Below, piece after piece: positions 8,301 to 16,377 of a stretch of 64,000 nucleotides of DNA. The notes under the pieces are model-generated. The model saw only the letters and a list, made by a program, of their open reading frames with translations. It was not told the DNA's origin and did not search any database. The first letter of the stretch is position 1. Every line of letters begins with the position of its first letter. A program made the translations under genes and the position numbers. The DNA is from an uncultured Aeromonadales bacterium (GTDB lineage Bacteria; Pseudomonadota; Gammaproteobacteria; Enterobacterales; Succinivibrionaceae): positions 84,121 to 148,120 of the forward strand of contig CACZLZ010000004.1 of NCBI GenBank assembly GCA_902782145.1, written 5' to 3'.

Positions 8301-10602
8301 CCTTGGAGTCGGTTGCCTCCATGTAGTAGTCAATGAGCTGATCCCGGTAGTCGCTGATGTAGGCATAGTAGGTGTCGCCGATCTTCTGGGCGGGAACCAC
8401 CTCCATGACCTTGGAGTTGGCAGAAACCTGCCAAGGCACACCGTTGATCACCGGAGAGAGATCCCGCTTCCGGGTGTCGTAGGTCTTCCACTCGCCGACC
8501 TGTGAAGGATCGCAGTTGGCAACCCCGGCATGGGCGGCAGGATCATAGACCCTGGGGGCAATGTCGGTGGGGGACATCCTCTTGTCCTTGTGGACACGGA
8601 TCTTCACCTTCACATCGTCAATGCCGCTGGCGTCAAAGGCGTAGGTGTAGATGGCAAAGACATTGTCAGCATACACCGTGGTCCAGCCTTCAGCCTTGGA
8701 GGCGTTGGCGCTACCTGGATTGTAGGGGTAGCGCTGCACCCACCACATGGAAGGTCCGGTGCGGTCCTCGGAGATGTGCTGGTTCACATAGGGCTCGGTG
8801 AAGTACAGGGACTGGTTGAATCCCAGGGTGGGCTTCACGTTGTCATCGGTGTTCTCATCGTAGTAGCCAAAGCCTGAGTCGATGGAGGCGATGAGGAAGT
8901 ACCAGCCCAGCTCGGCAGGATTGGCGCCGCCGGCGTAATCCTTGCTGGCATCACCCTTCACCGGGAAGGAGAACATGTAAGGGTTCAGCTGGTTGCCCTC
9001 ATAGGTGACCTGGCGCTCAGCGTCAGTTGAAGGGCTCCAGTAGTTGGGATGGCTGTCCAGCCAGATCTGCTCGGCAGTCTCAGCATAGTTGATGGCAGCC
9101 TGCAGCAGGGCGAAGTTCCTTTCCAGGTAGTGGTAGCCGTACTCCAGGGAGACCACATGGCCGAACTTCTGACCGCTGAAGTTGGTGGGAGCGGCAAGCT
9201 CAGTGCCCATGGCGGTGTTGAAGTCGGCGATCTGTCCGGCCCAGATACCCATGGGGATGTGCCAGTGATACCAGGTGGGATCCGCAGAGGAGTCACGGGT
9301 GTCGATCCAGGAGCCGTCCTGGACGTGCTGGACATCATTGTCAGGGATAGGATAGGCCTTCAGGTACTCGTTGACACCGATGCCCTGGACGCCGCTCTGG
9401 GCGTAGGTGAAGTTGCCGGAGTTCATCCAGGTCTCATAGGAGCCTGCACGGCCGGAGGAGTTGTCACCGTCATGGGCAATGACGAAGTACTGGGGACGGT
9501 TCATGAGCCCGTCGTAGGCCATGATGTTGTCAGCCCCGGCCTTGCCTTCCCAGCCTTCCAGCCAGGATCCGGCCTGCTCCACGGGGATACCGGCGATGCG
9601 GGAGACCTCGGCGGTCTCAGGATCCACATACTGCACCCAGTGGGGAGTGGTGGCGAAAGGGAACTTGTTGAAGGTCACCTGCTGCTCATGCTCCATGGCC
9701 AGGGAGACCCACTCGCCCACATCGGAGGTGTTCTGGAGATCAGCACGGTTGGGAGGGGAGACCAGGGTGTCCTTGCCGGGGTAGTCCAGGTAAGGATAGT
9801 CCTTCAGGGCACGGGAGTAATGGATGTCGCCCAGGACGGACCACTTGATGCCCAGCTTTGACAGGGTGGGGATCAGCCTCTCGGAAAAGCCCAGCTCAGT
9901 GGGGAAGTAGCCGTTGGAGGACTTGAAGTTCTTGCCCAGGAAGTAGTCCTGCTGCAGGGTCACGTTCTGGAAAATGAGATCCTTCAGGAAGTACTTGGGG
10001 CCAACCAGGGGGCCCATGCTGTGATGGCCAGTGAAGTGGATGGCATCCAGTGCTGGGAAGCCGTTGGTGGTCTTCAGGGAAGGCTGCACGGACTGCCAGT
10101 CAGAAGCCCAGCCCTGGTTGTAGTTCAGTTCGGAGATGCCCTCGTCGGCGAAGCTCTGGAGGTTGTTCACCACAGCACCGGACATGGTGACCTGGGTGGA
10201 GCTCAGAGGATAGCGGCCGTGGTTGCTCTTGGCGGTCTCAGTAGGCCAGTACTTGTAAGCACCCTGCTTGGCGTCATGGCCGTAGTATGCCATGAAGTCG
10301 TCATGGGGCATCACAGCGCCGGTGGATGGGTTGAAGTAAGGATAGCCTGAGGGAGGGTTGTTCTTGATCTTGATAACCTGACCGTCATAGGTGTAGCGGA
10401 TGGGTGAGCCCACGGGGGTGGAGTCATACTTGCTGACGTCGTAGTAAGGCCAGAAGTTGGGCATATGGTTGTGGTAGATATGGGTAGCTGCCACAAGAGC
10501 ATTCGCCTCGGGGATGCCGGCAGCGCCGAAAGCGGCAATGGCAACGCCGACTGCCAGGCTTACTGCGGACTTCCTGAACTTCAAATCAGACTTGAAATGC
10601 AT
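5341..10602 (-). CDS. Secreted multidomain GH57/GH119-type alpha-glucan hydrolase (1753 aa)
   Basis: Probably a secreted amylase/pullulanase. A signal peptide ends at ...PEANA (residue 35). The catalytic domain opens IYHNHMP (44-48), a variant of the GH57 HQPH start. The nucleophile motif GYFPTELGFSERL puts Glu at 236, and the acid/base motif AHDGDN puts Asp at 378. The 142-residue spacing equals what I recall for GH119 alpha-amylase, so GH119 or a close GH57 clan member is likely. Residues ~920-1009 look like CBM25/26 (IHYRG...GWTTPPG..M...FLFNDC). Three PKD/Ig-like domains (~1026-1270) follow, then three copies of a ~97-residue module (1279, 1467, 1657) alternating with two PKD domains. An SD (GGAG) precedes the ATG. 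The adjacent type II secretion genes are a plausible export route. Substrate is inference. Confidence 0.88.
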   Translation of the reverse strand: MHFKSDLKFRKSAVSLAVGVAIAAFGAAGIPEANALVAATHIYHNHMPNFWPYYDVSKYDSTPVGSPIRYTYDGQVIKIKNNPPSGYPYFNPSTGAVMPHDDFMAYYGHDAKQGAYKYWPTETAKSNHGRYPLSSTQVTMSGAVVNNLQSFADEGISELNYNQGWASDWQSVQPSLKTTNGFPALDAIHFTGHHSMGPLVGPKYFLKDLIFQNVTLQQDYFLGKNFKSSNGYFPTELGFSERLIPTLSKLGIKWSVLGDIHYSRALKDYPYLDYPGKDTLVSPPNRADLQNTSDVGEWVSLAMEHEQQVTFNKFPFATTPHWVQYVDPETAEVSRIAGIPVEQAGSWLEGWEGKAGADNIMAYDGLMNRPQYFVIAHDGDNSSGRAGSYETWMNSGNFTYAQSGVQGIGVNEYLKAYPIPDNDVQHVQDGSWIDTRDSSADPTWYHWHIPMGIWAGQIADFNTAMGTELAAPTNFSGQKFGHVVSLEYGYHYLERNFALLQAAINYAETAEQIWLDSHPNYWSPSTDAERQVTYEGNQLNPYMFSFPVKGDASKDYAGGANPAELGWYFLIASIDSGFGYYDENTDDNVKPTLGFNQSLYFTEPYVNQHISEDRTGPSMWWVQRYPYNPGSANASKAEGWTTVYADNVFAIYTYAFDASGIDDVKVKIRVHKDKRMSPTDIAPRVYDPAAHAGVANCDPSQVGEWKTYDTRKRDLSPVINGVPWQVSANSKVMEVVPAQKIGDTYYAYISDYRDQLIDYYMEATDSKGNVTKSEIQSVYVGAGRYSNSNGLIVEDLDGDLTGTHMFITDGSVVVTDTVTVYAKPANQSADGVSLEYKDSGTDQWTTKYLKKVEGQSNVYYKGSIEYNRDAGCADVRLLSTSSSSYFPAKTPCLSKGVYTLDEQTGSYTEGKPSDIVPSAKIYFRPSGSTISKACIHYRGLPADADGGWTTPPGTAMTSAAKGWFVKELDLDGDPTGLEFLFNDCASTWYHSSTGGNYTVSDLGSYYVDGTSLNPGVPSDLDGNINKAPVAKISNGSSVTIGSGESVKLDGSASYDEDGSIASYKWSTGATTAAITVNPTQDTTYTLTVTDNKGATATAKVTVKVTGNKTPIAAITASATSVKAGTSVTLDGSASKDPDGSIASYKWSTGETAAVITVKPVQTTSYTLTVTDNKGATAQAVQTVTVQANNAPVVKAAADSLTVIEGAQVKLTATVSDPDGDAVTLKWSTGATGDTVTVTPALGSNTYTVTATDSNGASSVASVTVVAEKKVSPSQDLPALYFAGTTNSWSHEPMAYDETTDEWGLDLVLTGNGDSNGSQRFKVTTNPNWSGRVFGDGGSNKLCDNQASCGDVKITQKGNYRLLVNDSALTWTLKKLGNVAPVAAFNLTADGLTVKTANASTDSDGDSLTYAWDFGDKSGSTETSPVHAYATAGTYTVTLSVSDGTETVTKSQTVTVTAPEYTPVLSALYFAGTANGWAHDAMTFNSATGAWEITLNLTGAGDSNGAQRFKVTTTKGWNGRVFGTAGGDKLCDNQASCGDVMLSGIGDYKLSVYDSNMTWKVTEVAGLNHAPVAAFAASANKTSVSFANSSSDSDGDKLSYSWDFGDGSTSNEASPVHNYASEGTYAVKLTVSDGEYDVVSEKAVTVKNVYIAPVHSAMYYAGTTNSWTHDPMVYDSATSNWKISLVLTGTGDANGTQRFKVTDTNGWTGTVWGDAGSNTLCSNQGSCGDVKISEVGRYTLIVNDSKLTWSLEKE

Positions 10603-10712
10603 TGTGTTCTCCGAAAGGAACCTGTTGACAAAAAGAAAGACGGCTGCAGATGGGGGCAGCCCGGAGGCTATGTTCCCCCGAAGCAGGGATGAAAGTTAAG
10701 CGATTTTGATAA

Positions 10713-10740
10713 ATTATAAGCAGAAATGACGACCTGTTCA
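10713..10740 (-). promoter_or_regulatory. Predicted sigma-70 promoter of the large amylase gene
   Basis: Minus strand: TGAACA -35 (10735-10740), 16 bp spacer, perfect TATAAT -10 (10713-10718). The predicted start is near 10706, giving a leader of about 100 nt. Confidence 0.6.
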
Positions 10741-11254
10741 CATTTTGCCCAGAGCAGAATTTGTTCCATGGCCCGTGCTCTTCAGACGGGATCCGGCAGG
10801 GGCACAGATCCCCGATCCCGGGGTGCGGCCGGAGGGCGCAGATACCCCGTAAAACATTGATCCCATCTGAAAAAATACCAGGCGCCGATCGCTGGCTAGG
10901 AGTAAGGGAAGACAGGAGGCAAAGGGGAAAGGGGAAGGAAAGGTGCACCGGGGCGGAACTGTGGCGCACCCGACATTTTCACCCGGGGCCGCAAAGGCAT
11001 GAGTGGTCAGAAAACGTCCGACTTATTTTAAGCAAATCTGGTCAAAGATCCGCCAAAACTAATCTTGCAGGACTGTCAGGTATGTCACAGAAATGCAGCT
11101 CTGGCAGACACATCTGACTCCCCTGATGATGGCGGGCGACACCGGACACAACGTGCACGGGATCACAGCTCCGGGTCACTTGTGGCGCTGTCCGCATCGG
11201 GAACCAGGCCCTGATGCCGGTCAACTCATGACCCCGTCCCGGCTCCGTCCTCTC
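10741..11254. other. Non-coding interval upstream of the amylase promoter
   Basis: No gene supported. It contains a purine-rich G/A tract (about 10907-10942) and an imperfect CRP-like inverted repeat TGTCA-N6-TCACA at 11074-11089. The latter is too far from the amylase promoter to assign. Confidence 0.5.
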
Positions 11255-11295
11255 CAAAATGAAAGAGGATCCGGGGAGCATTCCCGCGGATCCTC
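11255..11295 (-). terminator. Likely secB terminator (distal hairpin)
   Basis: Stem GAGGATCCG (11265-11273) pairs with CGGATCCTC (11287-11295), extended inward by GGGA/TCCC with one bulge. On the minus strand a moderately T-rich stretch (TTTCATTTT) follows. Confidence 0.6.
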
Positions 11296-11314
11296 AGGAT
11301 CTTGATCTTGCCGG

Positions 11315-11342
11315 CTCCCTGATCCCGTTCCGGATCAGGGAG
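11315..11342 (-). terminator. secB-proximal hairpin
   Basis: A perfect 11-bp stem CTCCCTGATCC/GGATCAGGGAG with a 6-nt loop lies 17 nt after the secB stop. No T run follows, so it may act with the distal hairpin at 11265-11295 or protect the mRNA 3' end. Confidence 0.5.
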
Positions 11343-11358
11343 ATCAGTCATTGCATTC

Positions 11359-11871
11359 TCAGCTGTTGGCAGGTGCCTGGGCGGCGGCGCCGTTCTGCTG
11401 CTGCTGCTCCTGCTGGAGCTTCTGGGCAAAGAGCAGCTCAAAGTTCACCGGAGGGAGCATGACAGGGGGGAAGCCGCCCTGGGCGATCATGCTACCGATC
11501 CGCTCGCTGGCATAGGGGAACAGCACGGTGGGGCACACAGCCTCCAGAGCATGGCGGAGATCCAGATCCTTGAAGCGCACGGCAAAGACACCAGCGTACT
11601 TGACCTCGCACACGAAATAGGTCTTGGTGTCGTCATCAGCCTGCTTGCAGGTGGCGGTGACCCGGACAGTAGCCTCGTAGGAATCAGGATCAGCCTCGAT
11701 CTCCAGCTTCCGGTGATCCAGGGTGAAATCCACACTCAGGGCAGGCTTGTACTGCTGGACAAACACATCAGGGGACATGGGGGACTCATAGGAGAAGTCC
11801 TTGAGGTAAACCTTCCTGATCTCAAAGGGTTGGACCTGCTGCTGGTTGGCGTTGCTGTTGTCTTCAGCCAT
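11359..11871 (-). CDS. secB: Preprotein chaperone SecB
   Basis: Cytosolic tetrameric export chaperone that keeps preproteins unfolded and delivers them to SecA. The 170-residue protein begins MAEDNSNANQQQ and continues with the SecB core: FEIRKVYLKDFSYESP, FFVCEVKYAGVF-like TYFVCEVKYAGVFAVR, CPTVLFPYASERI and GGFPPVMLPPVNFELLF. The ATG at 11871 is preferred because AAGGA lies 8 nt upstream; the open frame extends a further 8 codons. The tail is Gln/Ala-rich. It sits 127 bp downstream of yibN. The usual intervening grxC is missing, and the usual downstream gpsA is displaced by the amylase gene. Confidence 0.96.
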   Translation of the reverse strand: MAEDNSNANQQQVQPFEIRKVYLKDFSYESPMSPDVFVQQYKPALSVDFTLDHRKLEIEADPDSYEATVRVTATCKQADDDTKTYFVCEVKYAGVFAVRFKDLDLRHALEAVCPTVLFPYASERIGSMIAQGGFPPVMLPPVNFELLFAQKLQQEQQQQNGAAAQAPANS

Positions 11872-11998
11872 TTCTTGGTTCCTTTTGCAAAACAAATAAT
11901 GATTAAAAAAAATTCCGCAGGACCGGAAACACCACTGGCTCCCGGCTCTGGGAATGACGGTTTAGCCTGTTCCCTGGCTTCTTCTGTCCGTGACAGCG

Positions 11999-12439
11999 TC
12001 ACCTGACTGAGGGCAGCCCCTCCTGGGCCCAGGAATACATGCCCCCGTGAAGGGCATAAACTGATTTGAAGCCGATCCGGAGCAACTGCTCCCCCAACTC
12101 ATAGGTCCGGGTGCCGTCCTTGTCCACCAGGATCACCGGACGATCCCGGTCCCTGGACACATAGCCCAGATTGTCATTGAGGATATCCGACTCAATGACA
12201 CTCACCGCCCGGGGCAGGTGTCCGGTTGCAAAGTCCTCCTGGCTGCGCACATCCAGGACCATGGCATCCTCACGGTTGATCTTCTCGGCAACCTGCATGG
12301 GAGAAAGCATTCCGACCTTGGAAAGCTTCATCTTCACTGTGTTGACCACAACAAAATACGATGATACTAGAAAGACTGTTACCAAAATATAGTGGTTTAA
12401 CACAAAATCCAGAAAATTCAGCTGAACGTCCTGCTGCAT
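11999..12439 (-). CDS. yibN: Membrane-anchored rhodanese-like protein YibN, catalytic Cys absent
   Basis: 146 residues. One N-terminal membrane segment (HYILVTVFLVSSYFVVV, ~16-32) is followed by a cytoplasmic rhodanese fold (AEKINREDAMVLDVRSQEDFATGHLP...VIESDI; GFKSVYALHGGMYSWAQEGLP). In active rhodaneses the loop after the central strand carries a catalytic Cys. Here it reads VILVDKDGTRTYELG, with Asp at that place, so sulfur transferase activity is unlikely. Association with secB is typical of the family. Translation starts at the ATG after GAGG. A good promoter lies about 35-60 bp upstream. Its biological role is not known to me. Confidence 0.85.
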   Translation of the reverse strand: MQQDVQLNFLDFVLNHYILVTVFLVSSYFVVVNTVKMKLSKVGMLSPMQVAEKINREDAMVLDVRSQEDFATGHLPRAVSVIESDILNDNLGYVSRDRDRPVILVDKDGTRTYELGEQLLRIGFKSVYALHGGMYSWAQEGLPSVR

Positions 12440-12471
12440 AAATGATTTCCCACCTCTGAAACACGGGGGAA

Positions 12472-12500
12472 ATTATACTTGATCAGCGGTGGATTATGAA
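12472..12500 (-). promoter_or_regulatory. Predicted sigma-70 promoter of yibN-secB
   Basis: Minus strand: TTCATA -35 (12495-12500), 17 bp, perfect TATAAT -10 (12472-12477). Confidence 0.6.
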
Positions 12501-12965
12501 ATTTTTGACGCCGGTCAGAAAATCCCCGCAAAAAATTCACGCCCGGTATCAGGGTCCCCGAAAGTGTGTTCCCCCTCGGCCCGTAATGGATGCACTGTAC
12601 ATCAGAACAACGGCCAGACGTAGACCGAGACAGAGCCGTGCGGCGGACAATGGCCTGTGGGGGCGGACAGGGATGATGGATGAAAGCGGATCAGGCTTGG
12701 CTTGGGATGGGGGATCGAGAATGAGACCGGGTCTGGGGATCAGGGGTATTCGGTTTCAGGGACTTCACCGCGGCCGGGTGTCCGCGCGTGGGCAGATGAG
12801 ACGGGAGACCGGCTAAGGCCCCACAGGCGGTGGCGGGGACAGGGGCGAATGAATGCGCCCCCGCCGATCCTGTCTGTCTGGCTCCCGGAAGCAGAAAGGA
12901 ACCCGGAGGCTGGACACCGCTGGAAGCGGTCCAGCCACGCCCCCGGGATCTTCCGGATTCGCCTC
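12501..12965. other. Non-coding interval between yibN and tldD with a weak hairpin
   Basis: No gene seen. A hairpin at 12908-12936 (GGCTGGAC/GTCCAGCC outer stem, CGC/GCG inner stem, 2-nt bulge) lies 30 nt after the tldD stop on the minus strand without a clear T run. It is a possible tldD terminator. Confidence 0.4.
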
Positions 12966-14438
12966 TCACCGCCCCGGCATGCCCCCGGTGCCGCCCACGG
13001 TCACAGAGTCCAGGCGCAATGTGGGAATGCCGATCCCCACGGGGACCCACTGGCCCTGCTTTCCGCAGGAGCCCAGTCCCGGATCAAAGGCCAGATCATT
13101 GCCCACCATGGAGATCCCGTTCATGACCTCCAGGGCGTTCCCGATAAGTGTTGCTCCCTTGATGGGGGCTCCGATCTTCCCGTTCTCCAGCAGATAGGCC
13201 TCCTGGGCCTCGAAGACAAACTGACCGTTGGCGGTGTCCACCTGGCCCCCGGCAAAGTCCACCGCATAAATGCCGTGCTCCACTGAGCTGATGATATCCT
13301 GGGGATTAGACTTCCCGGGCAGCATGAAGGTGTTGGTCATCCGGGGAATGGGCAGGGATGAGAAACTCATGCGTCGGCCGTTGCCGGTGGTGGTCTTGCC
13401 GCACAGCCGGGCATTGTGCCGATCATACATGAAGGAGGACACCAGTCCGTTCTCAATCAGGACATTGCGCCTTCCCGGGGTGCCCTCGTCATCGACACTG
13501 CAGGAGCCGGTGGAGCTGGGCATGGAGCCGTCATCCACCACACTGCAGATCTCCGAGGCGACCTTCTGGCCCATAAGTCCGGAGAACAGGGAGGTCCCCA
13601 GACGGCAGCTGTCACCCTCCAGACCGTGGCCCACCGCCTCGTGGATCAGGACACCGGCCTTGCCGGAGGCCAGCACCACCGTCATGGATCCGGCCGGGGC
13701 CGGCACCGACTCCAGGTTCAGCATGGCCTGGCGGATGGCATCGTCCACATAATAAAGGTACCGGGCAGCATCCCCCTCATTCTCCTCCAGGAAGAAACTG
13801 TAGCCCCCCGCCATGCCGCCGCCGGAGGAGCCCCGCTCCCGCCGGCCGTCCTTCTCCACCACCAGGCCGCACCTCATGGTCACCCGGGGTCTGATGTCCG
13901 CAGCCAGGGTGCCATCGGAGGCTGCCACCAGGAAGGTGCTGTAACTGCCACTGACTGAGGCGTTGAACTGCTTGATCCAGGGGCACTTGTCCCGGGCGTA
14001 GCGGTCCATCTCCTGGAGAAGCCGGATCTTGCTGTCATTGTCCAGGCCGCCCATGGGGCTTTCCTGGGAATAAAGCTCTGCTCCCCTGACAGCGCTGAGC
14101 ACCGGCATCACCAGGGGATCCCCGGATCCCTGGGTCCTGCCCGCACTCCTGACCGAGCGGACACACTGGCGGATGGAGTCGGTGTTGATCACATTGGAAT
14201 GGGCCAGGCAGCACTTCTCACCGGAGATGGAGCGCACCCCCACCCCGTGGGTGATGTCAAAATGCCCGCTTTTGATGATCCCCTCATCCAGGATCCAGCC
14301 CTCAGAGGTGTCATTCTGCAGGTAAATGTCAGCATAATCCACTCCCGGCCGGAGCATCTCGCCCAGCAGTCCCCGGAGAACTTCCACGTCCATCTGGGCC
14401 GGGTGAAGGATCTCATCAGTAACGCGTTCTAAAACCAT
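12966..14438 (-). CDS. tldD: Metalloprotease subunit TldD
   Basis: TldD pairs with TldE/PmbA as a zinc protease used in microcin maturation, CcdA turnover and peptide degradation. The 490-residue protein carries the metal motif HEAVGHGLE within VVLASGKAGVLIHEAVGHG. Other family blocks are GCSVDDEGTPGRRNVLIENG (as GSCSVDDEGTPG), YDRHNARLCGKTTTGNGRR and the C-terminal MVGNDLAFDPGLGSCGKQGQWVPVGIG. The open frame reaches 14531, but the ATG at 14438 (MVLERVTDEIL) matches the family start, with GAGG about 12 nt upstream. Its partner pmbA is not in the window. The gene stands alone between two non-coding intervals. Confidence 0.93.
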   Translation of the reverse strand: MVLERVTDEILHPAQMDVEVLRGLLGEMLRPGVDYADIYLQNDTSEGWILDEGIIKSGHFDITHGVGVRSISGEKCCLAHSNVINTDSIRQCVRSVRSAGRTQGSGDPLVMPVLSAVRGAELYSQESPMGGLDNDSKIRLLQEMDRYARDKCPWIKQFNASVSGSYSTFLVAASDGTLAADIRPRVTMRCGLVVEKDGRRERGSSGGGMAGGYSFFLEENEGDAARYLYYVDDAIRQAMLNLESVPAPAGSMTVVLASGKAGVLIHEAVGHGLEGDSCRLGTSLFSGLMGQKVASEICSVVDDGSMPSSTGSCSVDDEGTPGRRNVLIENGLVSSFMYDRHNARLCGKTTTGNGRRMSFSSLPIPRMTNTFMLPGKSNPQDIISSVEHGIYAVDFAGGQVDTANGQFVFEAQEAYLLENGKIGAPIKGATLIGNALEVMNGISMVGNDLAFDPGLGSCGKQGQWVPVGIGIPTLRLDSVTVGGTGGMPGR

Positions 14439-14814
14439 AATTCGGTAAACCCTCAGAATGAGCCAACAGCGGTCTTTCCCGGGATCCCAGCATCCTGCGT
14501 CCGGCGATCCCTGCGCACTCTGGGGACACATGCTGTCCGGGAGCAGGGGGAAAGTCCAAAAACGAAAGGGAATTCTAACAAAGACCGGGGATCGTCACTG
14601 TTATGCGATCCACAGATCAGCCACAGGAAGAATGGCTGGGAACACAAAACCGGGAAGGGGATCCTGGGGAACCGGGTTTGCGGGGGACAGGCGCTGGGAG
14701 CCGGATCCATTGGGGATGCGGGAGAGCCGGCGCCGCCGGATCCGGGAAAACAGGGACAGGCGGTGACAGTTCCTCAGGATCCGGAGAGGGCTGACGCTCC
14801 GGATCGTCCCAGCG
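14439..14814. other. Non-coding interval between tldD and rng; hairpin after rng
   Basis: No gene supported. A 9-bp stem GATCCGGAG (14778-14786) / CTCCGGATC (14797-14805) lies about 10 nt after the rng stop on the minus strand, without a T run. It is a possible terminator or 3' stabiliser of the mre-maf-rng transcript. Confidence 0.45.
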
Positions 14815-16284
14815 CTACATCATCACCACATCGAACTGCTCCTGGAGATACAGCGGCTCAGCGTGCACCTGGATCTGGCGTCCCAGGAGGACCTCCAGCT
14901 CCGCCAGATGGTGCTGGGCGTCATTGTTCAGCGCCTCGGCCACCTCCCGGGAGGCATAGACCACATATTTCTCCACATTGAAGGAGCGGTGCACCCTGGT
15001 CACCTCCCGGAGGATCTCCGAGCAAACGGTCTCCACGCTCTTGATCCGGCCCCTGCCCTTGCACACCGGACAGTCACAGCAGAGGATATGCCCCAGGCTC
15101 TCCCGGGTGCGCTTCCGGGTCATCTCCACCAGGCCCAGATGGGAGAAGCCGCTGACTGAGGTCTTGTCCCGATCGTGGGAGAGGGCGGACTCCAGGGCTG
15201 ACAGCACCCGGCGGCGGTGCTCCTCGCTCAGCATGTCTATGAAGTCAATGATGATGATCCCGCCCAGGTTCCTGAGGCGCAGCTGCCGGGCAATGACCCG
15301 GGCGGCCTCGATGTTGGTGTTGAAGATGGTCTCCTCCAGGTTGCGGTGTCCCACAAAGGCCCCGGTGTTCACGTCAACCGTGGTCATGGCCTCGGTCTGA
15401 TCAATGATCAGGTACCCCCCGGACTTCAACTGGACCTTCCGCTCCAGAGCCCGCTGGATCTCCGCTTCCACATCATACATGTCGAACAGGGGCGCCAGCC
15501 CCTCGTACATCTCAATGTTGCCGGCAATCTCGGGAATGAACTCCCCGCAGAAGCGCCCCAGTTCCTCAAAGGTCTCCCGGGAGTCCACCCGGATCTTGTC
15601 AATGGAGGAGCCCACAAAGTCCCGGAGTAGCCTGAAAGCCAGGGGCAGATCTTCATAGAGAACCGCGCAGTCCTTCACCTGTTTCCTTTTCTCCCGGATC
15701 TGATCCCACACATACCGGAGGAACCGGGCGTCCTGCTCCAGACCCGCCTGGCTGGCACCCTCGGCGGCGGTGCGGATGATGAAGCCCCCCTCCTCATTCA
15801 CATAGGGGGTGACGCATTTCTTCAGCCGGTCCCGCTCCGCCTGGGACTGGATCTTCTGGGAGACCCCCACATGGGCGCAGCCGGGCATGAACACCAGGTA
15901 ACGGGAGGGGATGGTGATATCCGTAGTCAGGCGGGCGCCCTTGGTGCCGATGGGATCCTTCACCACCTGGACGATCACATGCTGGCCCTGGCTCACCAGC
16001 TTGGCAATGTCCTGGACCTGGAAGTGCTCCTTCTCCGAGGGGCCGACGCACTCGGTGTGGGGAACAATGTCAGAGGCGTGGAGAAAGGCAGCCTTGTCCA
16101 TGCCGATATCCACAAAGGCGGCCTGCATCCCCGGCAGCACCCGGGAGATCCGGCCCTTGTAGATGTTGCCCACCATGCCCAGTTTGGTCTGGCGCTCCAC
16201 ATGGAGCTCCTGGAGGATCCCGTGCTCCACCAGGGCAACCCGGGTTTCCAGGGGGGTGACATTGACTAGCAGTTCAACAGACAT
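14815..16284 (-). CDS. rng: Ribonuclease G
   Basis: Single-strand endoribonuclease that matures the 16S rRNA 5' end and degrades mRNA. The 489-residue protein starts MSVELLVNVTPLETRVALVE. It has an S1 domain (GNIYKGRISRVLPGMQAAFVDIG, ~40-62) and the catalytic DNase I-like region with DQTEAMTTVDVNTGAFVG (metal-binding Asp) and IIIIDFIDM. The Zn-link Cys pair is present in the CCDCPVCKGRGR segment. It lacks the long C-terminal scaffold of RNase E. It lies 93 bp after maf at the end of the mreBCD-maf-rng order common in gammaproteobacteria. The inhibitor-type protein RraB is encoded at 44 kb. Confidence 0.95.
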   Translation of the reverse strand: MSVELLVNVTPLETRVALVEHGILQELHVERQTKLGMVGNIYKGRISRVLPGMQAAFVDIGMDKAAFLHASDIVPHTECVGPSEKEHFQVQDIAKLVSQGQHVIVQVVKDPIGTKGARLTTDITIPSRYLVFMPGCAHVGVSQKIQSQAERDRLKKCVTPYVNEEGGFIIRTAAEGASQAGLEQDARFLRYVWDQIREKRKQVKDCAVLYEDLPLAFRLLRDFVGSSIDKIRVDSRETFEELGRFCGEFIPEIAGNIEMYEGLAPLFDMYDVEAEIQRALERKVQLKSGGYLIIDQTEAMTTVDVNTGAFVGHRNLEETIFNTNIEAARVIARQLRLRNLGGIIIIDFIDMLSEEHRRRVLSALESALSHDRDKTSVSGFSHLGLVEMTRKRTRESLGHILCCDCPVCKGRGRIKSVETVCSEILREVTRVHRSFNVEKYVVYASREVAEALNNDAQHHLAELEVLLGRQIQVHAEPLYLQEQFDVVMM

Positions 16285-16377
16285 GGACAGGGCACCTCAG
16301 TCAGGGGCGGCAGCATGCCGCCGGAAGAAGGCGCCCATCCGGAAGGGAGGCAAGGCCGTCAGGGGATCAGCGCCGGA

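Noticed and set aside
11074..11089. CRP-like site TGTCA-N6-TCACA
   Set aside because: One half is imperfect and it lies more than 330 bp upstream of the nearest promoter, so a function cannot be supported.
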